Under the pieces are notes generated by a model that was not told where the DNA came from, searched no databases, and was given only the letters and a program-made list of their open reading frames with translations. Both the position numbers and the translations under genes were made by a program. Shown here in pieces: positions 59,640-64,000 of a stretch of DNA of 64,000 bases (positions within the stretch are counted from its first letter, which is position 1; each line of letters starts with the position of its first letter). Source of the DNA: an uncultured Flavobacteriales bacterium. Its GTDB lineage: Bacteria > Bacteroidota > Bacteroidia > Flavobacteriales_D > Sanyastnellaceae. The stretch is from positions 1-64,000 of the forward strand of contig CALLLH010000018.1 in assembly GCA_938082505.1 (NCBI GenBank), written 5' to 3'.

Positions 59640-59647
59640 CATCTTTG
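59640..59647 (+). promoter_or_regulatory. -7-like box CATCTTTG before pyrD
   Basis: CATCTTTG ends six bases before the pyrD ATG, consistent with a leaderless message. Confidence 0.4.
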
Positions 59648-59653
59648 CCCGCC

Positions 59654-60706
59654 ATGGACGCTCCTTCCTTCGGTGCCAGGTTGTACCGCCATCTGATTCG
59701 GCCCCTTGCATTCCGCATGGATCCTGAACGCGCGCACTACAGGACCATGACTTTGTTCGGGTTGGGCTTGTCCATTCCCGGCGTGGGGGGGGTGCTTCGG
59801 AAGTCCTTGTCGGCCGGGGCCGCAACGGGTGATGCCGTAGAGGTGGCGGGCCTGCGTTTTCCGCACCGAGTGGGGTTGGCCGCAGGGTTCGACAAGGATG
59901 GCCGTTGGCTCCACGCGTTGGAGGCGATGGGGTTCGCGTTTGTCGAAGTCGGGACCATCACGCCGAAGCCACAGCCCGGCAATCCCAAGCCGCGGCTGTT
60001 CAGGTTGAAGGAGGACCGGGGACTCATCAACCGGATGGGATTCAACAACGGAGGCCTCGACGCCCTCATTGAACGGCTGAAGCACAGGCCCGAGGGGTTG
60101 ATTGTGGGCGGCAACATCGGGCGAAACAAGGTCACCTCCAATGCGGATGCCGCGGACGACTACCTCACCTGTTTCAAGGGGCTTCATCCCCATGTCGACT
60201 ATTTCGCCGTCAATGTGAGCTCGCCCAACACCCCGGGGTTGCGTGAGCTGCAGGACAGGGCGCCATTGACGGCACTGCTGGACCAGTTGCAGGCATACAA
60301 CCGCACGCAGTCCACACTGAGACCGGTGTTCCTCAAGATCGCTCCGGACCTGACGGATGCGCAACTGGATGACATCGTGGGGCTGGTGGCGGATACCGGA
60401 ATTGATGGGGTCATTGCGACCAACACCACCATCGCGCGCGATGGACTCCGGACACCTGCGGCAACGGTGGAAGCCATGGGCGCCGGAGGTCTGAGCGGGG
60501 CCCCGGTTCGCCGGCGCAGCACGGAAGTGGTGCGCTACCTCCGTGAGCGCGGACAGTTCGCCATCATCGGAGTCGGAGGCGTGGAGGACGGGGCCTCGGC
60601 CCGGGAGAAAATGGAAGCCGGGGCGGATCTGGTCCAGGTCTACAGCGGCATGGTCTACACGGGTCCCGGGATTGTCCGGGAGTGCCTGGATGGGTTGCGG
60701 GACTGA
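59654..60706 (+). CDS. pyrD: Dihydroorotate dehydrogenase (quinone)
   Basis: The 350-residue class 2 enzyme oxidises dihydroorotate to orotate at the membrane with quinone. It has the class 2 N-terminal extension (YRHLIRPLAFRMDPERAHY), VGLAAGFDKDGRW, FVEVGTITPKPQPGNP, RLINRMGFNNGG-like RGLINRMGFNNGG, catalytic Ser in NVSSPNTPGLR, and GGVEDGASAREKMEAGADL. The ATG at 59654 is preferred over a TTG nine bases upstream. It ends four bases from the convergent MBL gene. Confidence 0.96.
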   Translation: MDAPSFGARLYRHLIRPLAFRMDPERAHYRTMTLFGLGLSIPGVGGVLRKSLSAGAATGDAVEVAGLRFPHRVGLAAGFDKDGRWLHALEAMGFAFVEVGTITPKPQPGNPKPRLFRLKEDRGLINRMGFNNGGLDALIERLKHRPEGLIVGGNIGRNKVTSNADAADDYLTCFKGLHPHVDYFAVNVSSPNTPGLRELQDRAPLTALLDQLQAYNRTQSTLRPVFLKIAPDLTDAQLDDIVGLVADTGIDGVIATNTTIARDGLRTPAATVEAMGAGGLSGAPVRRRSTEVVRYLRERGQFAIIGVGGVEDGASAREKMEAGADLVQVYSGMVYTGPGIVRECLDGLRD

Positions 60707-60710
60707 CCCC

Positions 60711-61583
60711 TCACCACCCGAAATCCGCCTTGTTTCCAGCGCGCTCCAGGCGAATGCCCTTTTCGGTGTGGTGCACGGATGCGGCTTCGTGGTGCGCATC
60801 GTGTTCGAAGAGCAGGGTCCACCCTTCGTTGGCGGCGCAATTCAGGATGCGGCTTTTCTCAGCCACCGTCATCAGTGGACGCGTGTCGTACCCCATTACC
60901 CAGGCGATGGGAATGTGGGTGGTGGCAGGCAGCAGGTCGGCCGTAAAGAGCGCCTTTCGGCCTTCGCGCTTCAGCAACGGGAGCATCTGGCTGTCCGTGT
61001 GGCCGTCCACGAAGAGGACGTCCAGATCGGGAAAGCCCGGAATGGGGTGGCGCGTATCCGTCGTGCCCGCTTGGCGGGGGATGAACTGCAGCTGGCCTGA
61101 GGCTTCGATGGGGTGGATGTTCTCCTTGAGGAAGCTCGCCTTCTCGCGCGGGTTGGGCTCCGTCGCCCATTGCCAATGGCGCTCGGTGCTCCAGAAGGTC
61201 GCGTTGGAAAATGCCGGTTCGAACCGGTCGGGATTGCTTCGGTTCCGGCGGATGGCGCCACCGCAATGGTCGAAATGCAGGTGGGTGAGAAAGACATCGG
61301 TGATGTCATCCCGATGGTACCCCAGGGCGTCCAGCTGGGCATCGAGATCGTCCGGGCGGGGCGCATAATGCGCAAAGAACCGCTCGCCTTGTTTGTCGCC
61401 CATGCCGCAGTCGACGAGCATCAGCCGTTCTCCCTCTTCAATCAACAGGGACCGCAGGCCCCAATCGCAACGGTTCCGTTCATCGGTAGGATGCTGCTTC
61501 GTCCAAAGGGGCTTGGGCACGACGCCGAACATCGCGCCGCCATCCAGCTTGAACAGTCCGTGCGAAACGGTGTGGATCAACAT
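60711..61583 (-). CDS. MBL-fold metallo-hydrolase (AHL-lactonase-like)
   Basis: The 290-residue protein has the metal-binding HLHFDHCGG, LMLVDCGMGDKQG, DGHTDSQMLPLL, TADLLPATTHIPI with the bridging Asp, and a late LLFEHDAHH His. The closest named relatives are quorum-quenching lactonases and related lactone or ester hydrolases, but substrates vary widely and no AHL system is visible. The ATG at 61583 lies only three bases from a TACCTTTCG box (61595-61587). It is divergent from purB. Confidence 0.85.
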   Translation of the reverse strand: MLIHTVSHGLFKLDGGAMFGVVPKPLWTKQHPTDERNRCDWGLRSLLIEEGERLMLVDCGMGDKQGERFFAHYAPRPDDLDAQLDALGYHRDDITDVFLTHLHFDHCGGAIRRNRSNPDRFEPAFSNATFWSTERHWQWATEPNPREKASFLKENIHPIEASGQLQFIPRQAGTTDTRHPIPGFPDLDVLFVDGHTDSQMLPLLKREGRKALFTADLLPATTHIPIAWVMGYDTRPLMTVAEKSRILNCAANEGWTLLFEHDAHHEAASVHHTEKGIRLERAGNKADFGW

Positions 61584-61647
61584 GTGCGAAAGGTACGTGT
61601 CCCCTGTGCTGCAAGCCGTAATTTCGGGCTTCAGCTCCCCAGCAGCG

Positions 61648-63003
61648 ATGTCCGATCACGACGCCCTGAATGCCATCAGTCCCATAGACGGTCGCTACCG
61701 TCGCCACACCGCACCGCTGTCCGCCTATTTCTCGGAGGCTGGCCTGATCCAGTACCGGATCCGTGTGGAAATCGAATATTTCATTGCGCTGCACGCGCTG
61801 GATTTGCCGCAGTTGCCGGCACTGTCAGACGATGAGGTGGCGGCCCTCAGGGCCATCTACATCGAGTTCGATGCCGCCGGCGCACAGCGGGTGAAGGACA
61901 TCGAGAAGACCACGAATCACGATGTCAAGGCGGTGGAGTATTTCATCAAGGATCGCCTGACCGCCATCGGCATGGAGGCCCGTGCGGAATTCGTCCACTT
62001 CGGGTTGACTTCACAGGATGTGAACAACACCGCCATTCCCCTGTCCATGGCGGAAGCCACGGCGGATGTGCTTTTGCCCGCCTTGCAACAAGTGCGGGAC
62101 GACCTGTCCGAACGTGCGGAGCAATGGCGTTCGGTGCCCATGCTGGCCCGCACCCACGGCCAGCCGGCCAGTCCGGTCAGCCTGGGCAAGGAGTTTGCCG
62201 TGTTCGTGGAGCGGCTCGACCACGCCATCGCCCAGTTCGAAGCGGTGCCCTTTGCCGCCAAGTTCGGAGGTGCGACAGGGGGGTTCAATGCGCACCACGT
62301 AGCCTACCCCCAAGTGGATTGGCACGCTTTCGCAGATGCCTTCGTCCAAGAGGAGCTGGGCCTGCACCGCAGCCATCCCACGACGCAGATCGAGCATTAC
62401 GATTACCTCGCCGCCTGGTGCGATGCCCTCCAGCGCATCCACACCATCCTGATCGACCTGGACCGCGATGTCTGGCATTACATCAGCCTCGATTATTTCA
62501 AACAGAAGGTCGTGGCCGGTGAAGTCGGCTCCTCGGCCATGCCGCACAAGGTCAATCCCATTGACTTCGAGAACAGCGAGGGCAACCTCGGTGTCGCCAA
62601 TGCCCTGCTCGCCCATCTGGCCCGCAAGCTGCCCATCAGCAGGTTGCAGCGGGACCTCACCGACAGCACCGTACTGCGCAATGTGGGGGTGCCAATCGGA
62701 CACAGCCTGATCGCGCTCAATGCGTTGCACAAAGGCCTTGGAAAGCTGGTGCTCAATGAGGCGCGGCTGAAGGCTGACCTCGAAGGCCAATGGGCCGTGG
62801 TGGCGGAAGCCATCCAGACCATCCTCCGGCGTGAAGGGGTGCCGAAACCCTACGAATTGCTCAAGGCGCTGACCCGCGGTCAAGCCGGGATCACCGAGGC
62901 CACCATCCGCTCGTTCATCCAAGGCCTCGAGGTCAGCGATGCCGTCAAGGCGGAACTCGCGGCCATCTCACCCCACAACTACATCGGGACGACCGGCGGA
63001 TGA
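61648..63003 (+). CDS. purB: Adenylosuccinate lyase
   Basis: The 451-residue enzyme cleaves SAICAR and adenylosuccinate in purine synthesis. It has SPIDGRYRRHTAPLSAYFSE at the start, VHFGLTSQDVNNTA, ARTHGQPASPVSLGKEF and the family signature GSSAMPHKVNPIDFENSEG with the catalytic Ser loop. It is the E. coli-like form. The ATG at 61648 gives the conserved N-terminus; the longer frame overlaps the divergent MBL gene. It overlaps the ABC transporter gene by 4 bases. purM lies far upstream. Confidence 0.96.
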   Translation: MSDHDALNAISPIDGRYRRHTAPLSAYFSEAGLIQYRIRVEIEYFIALHALDLPQLPALSDDEVAALRAIYIEFDAAGAQRVKDIEKTTNHDVKAVEYFIKDRLTAIGMEARAEFVHFGLTSQDVNNTAIPLSMAEATADVLLPALQQVRDDLSERAEQWRSVPMLARTHGQPASPVSLGKEFAVFVERLDHAIAQFEAVPFAAKFGGATGGFNAHHVAYPQVDWHAFADAFVQEELGLHRSHPTTQIEHYDYLAAWCDALQRIHTILIDLDRDVWHYISLDYFKQKVVAGEVGSSAMPHKVNPIDFENSEGNLGVANALLAHLARKLPISRLQRDLTDSTVLRNVGVPIGHSLIALNALHKGLGKLVLNEARLKADLEGQWAVVAEAIQTILRREGVPKPYELLKALTRGQAGITEATIRSFIQGLEVSDAVKAELAAISPHNYIGTTGG

Positions 63004-64000
63004 GGCGGTTCAAAGACCTTTTCAGTCTGGTCCTGCGGTACCGGTTGAACCTGTTGGGCAACATTGCCTTCAATGTGCTCGGGTCGGTCCTGTCCTTGTT
63101 CACTTTCCTCGCCATCGTGCCGTTCCTGCGCATCCTGTTTCGTTCGGGAGGTCCGCGGGAGGCGTCCGGAGAGGGCGCGCCGCAAGGCTTCGAGCGCCTG
63201 TCGATGATGTTGGACCAATACGTGGCCACCCATGGGGCCGAACAGGCCCTCTTCACCATGTGCGCTTCCATCGCCGTTTTGGCCCTCGTCAAGAATGCGG
63301 TGACGTATTTGTCCTTCTACAGCCTGGCGACCATCCGTACCGGTGTGGCGAGGGACCTCAGGGAGCAGCTCTTCGACCGCATCCTGGCCCTGCCGGTGGG
63401 CTATTTCACCGAGCAGAGGAAGGGCGACCTGATCAGCCGCATGACGAACGACCTGATGGAGGTGGAGTTCAGCGTCATTGGAACCCTCGAGGTGCTCTTC
63501 AAGGCACCCATCATGATCCTGCTTTCGCTGATCACCCTGTTCGCCATCAGTTGGGAGCTGACCCTGTTTGCCCTGGTTTTCATGCCGGTGGCCGGCTTCA
63601 TCATCTCGCGCATCGCCACTGCCCTGCGGGGGGCAGCGGGGCGGGGCAAGGCCCGCTTGGGAGATCTGATCAGCCGGCTCGAGGAGACCCTCGGAGCGAT
63701 GGTCGTGGTCAAGGCCTTTGATGCGGCTCCCCGGTTCCGTGGGCGTTTCGCCGAGCACAATGAAAGCTACTTCCAGCTGATGCGCAAGCTCTACAAGCGG
63801 GAGTACCTCAGTTCACCGGTCAGCGAATTCGTTTCCATGTCGGTCATTGCCATTTTGCTGGCCGTCGGAGGCCGGTTGGTGCTGCGCGGAGAGGGCCTCG
63901 AAGGAGAGCTGTTCATCGGCTACCTCGTGGTGTTCAGCCAGATCATTCCCCCCGCCAGGTCACTGAGCGATGCCATTTTCAAGGTGCAGAAGGGAGCGGC
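63000..64000 (+). CDS. ABC exporter permease-ATPase (MsbA-like), 3' end missing
   Basis: Only the first 333 codons are in the window. They encode a type I ABC exporter membrane domain with about five of six helices: YRLNLLGNIAFNVLGSVLSL, LFTFLAIVPFLRILF, VKNAVTYLSFYSLATI, ILLSLITLFAISWELTLF and MSVIAILLAVGGRLVL. The coupling segment VGYFTEQRKGDLISRMTND is typical. The nucleotide-binding domain must lie beyond the window. The ATG overlaps the purB stop (ATGA). It probably exports lipids or drugs; the substrate cannot be read. Confidence 0.85.
   Translation, partial: MRRFKDLFSLVLRYRLNLLGNIAFNVLGSVLSLFTFLAIVPFLRILFRSGGPREASGEGAPQGFERLSMMLDQYVATHGAEQALFTMCASIAVLALVKNAVTYLSFYSLATIRTGVARDLREQLFDRILALPVGYFTEQRKGDLISRMTNDLMEVEFSVIGTLEVLFKAPIMILLSLITLFAISWELTLFALVFMPVAGFIISRIATALRGAAGRGKARLGDLISRLEETLGAMVVVKAFDAAPRFRGRFAEHNESYFQLMRKLYKREYLSSPVSEFVSMSVIAILLAVGGRLVLRGEGLEGELFIGYLVVFSQIIPPARSLSDAIFKVQKGA

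Noticed and set aside
59620-59641. DnaA-box-like sequences (GTTTCCACA and TTATCAACA) upstream of pyrD
   Set aside because: Only two imperfect matches, no AT-rich unwinding region and no dnaA or dnaN nearby.

Overview
The window is a stretch of chromosome from a GC-rich member of the Bacteroidota, most likely a Flavobacteriales-type lineage. GC looks near 60 % by eye; I did not compute it. Four things point there. Six predicted secreted proteins end in C-terminal sorting domains of the type IX secretion system (T9SS). Many genes follow the Bacteroidota -7 promoter box TAnnTTTG. Leaders of highly expressed genes are A-rich and poor in G, with no Shine-Dalgarno sequence. The housekeeping gene order is the one usual in this phylum: purM-prfA-pyrF, and rpsU-xerC-hpf-tRNAs-tuf-tRNA-secE-nusG-rplKAJL-rpoBC. 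Species cannot be set from this sequence.

Layout. 1-3771: the end of a T9SS cargo protein, then a PLP aminotransferase. 3783-6822 (minus): a two-gene unit with an ATP-grasp ligase and a fused N-formylglutamate-amidohydrolase/DUF1704 peptidase. 6925-14872: a giant PNGase F-related secreted protein, glutamine synthetase III, and a PorE-like envelope protein. 14869-24326: purine, pyrimidine and translation genes (purM, prfA, pyrF), a K+ channel, an AGCS symporter, a ComEA-like HhH protein, an acyl-CoA dehydrogenase, rpsU, xerC and hpf. 24448-37534: the core information-processing cluster with five tRNAs, tuf, secE, nusG, four ribosomal protein genes, rpoB and rpoC. 37645-42225: a conserved unknown, a PhnP-like hydrolase, a lipid A-type acyltransferase and rarA. 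42322-42394: tRNA-Thr(CGT). 42424-45855 (minus): MORN-repeat protein, subtilisin and a small basic secreted protein. 45945-53170: mdh, an FG-GAP T9SS protein with a FAS1 lipoprotein, DUF423, pckA and rsmE. 53174-58404 (minus): DUF551, a PaaG-like crotonase and two arylsulfotransferase-like T9SS proteins. 58538-64000: smpB, an unknown, pyrD, an MBL hydrolase, purB and the start of an ABC exporter.

The genes fit together as a heterotroph's core (nucleotide synthesis, transcription, translation, malate/PEP metabolism, ammonium assimilation) with T9SS cargo genes spread between. The cargo includes a protease, a glycosidase-like protein, sulfotransferase-like proteins and adhesin-like beta-propeller proteins. 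A PorE-like protein of the secretion machinery is also present. No phage, insertion sequence, CRISPR array or origin was seen. Apart from the tRNA block at 24327-24858, no stretch over 300 bases lacks a gene; the longest gaps are 10411-10587 and 27001-27130.

The best candidate for something little described is the ATP-grasp plus amidohydrolase/DUF1704 pair at 3783-6822. It has the logic of an amino-acid ligase paired with a carboxypeptidase related to the tubulin-detyrosinating enzyme MATCAP.
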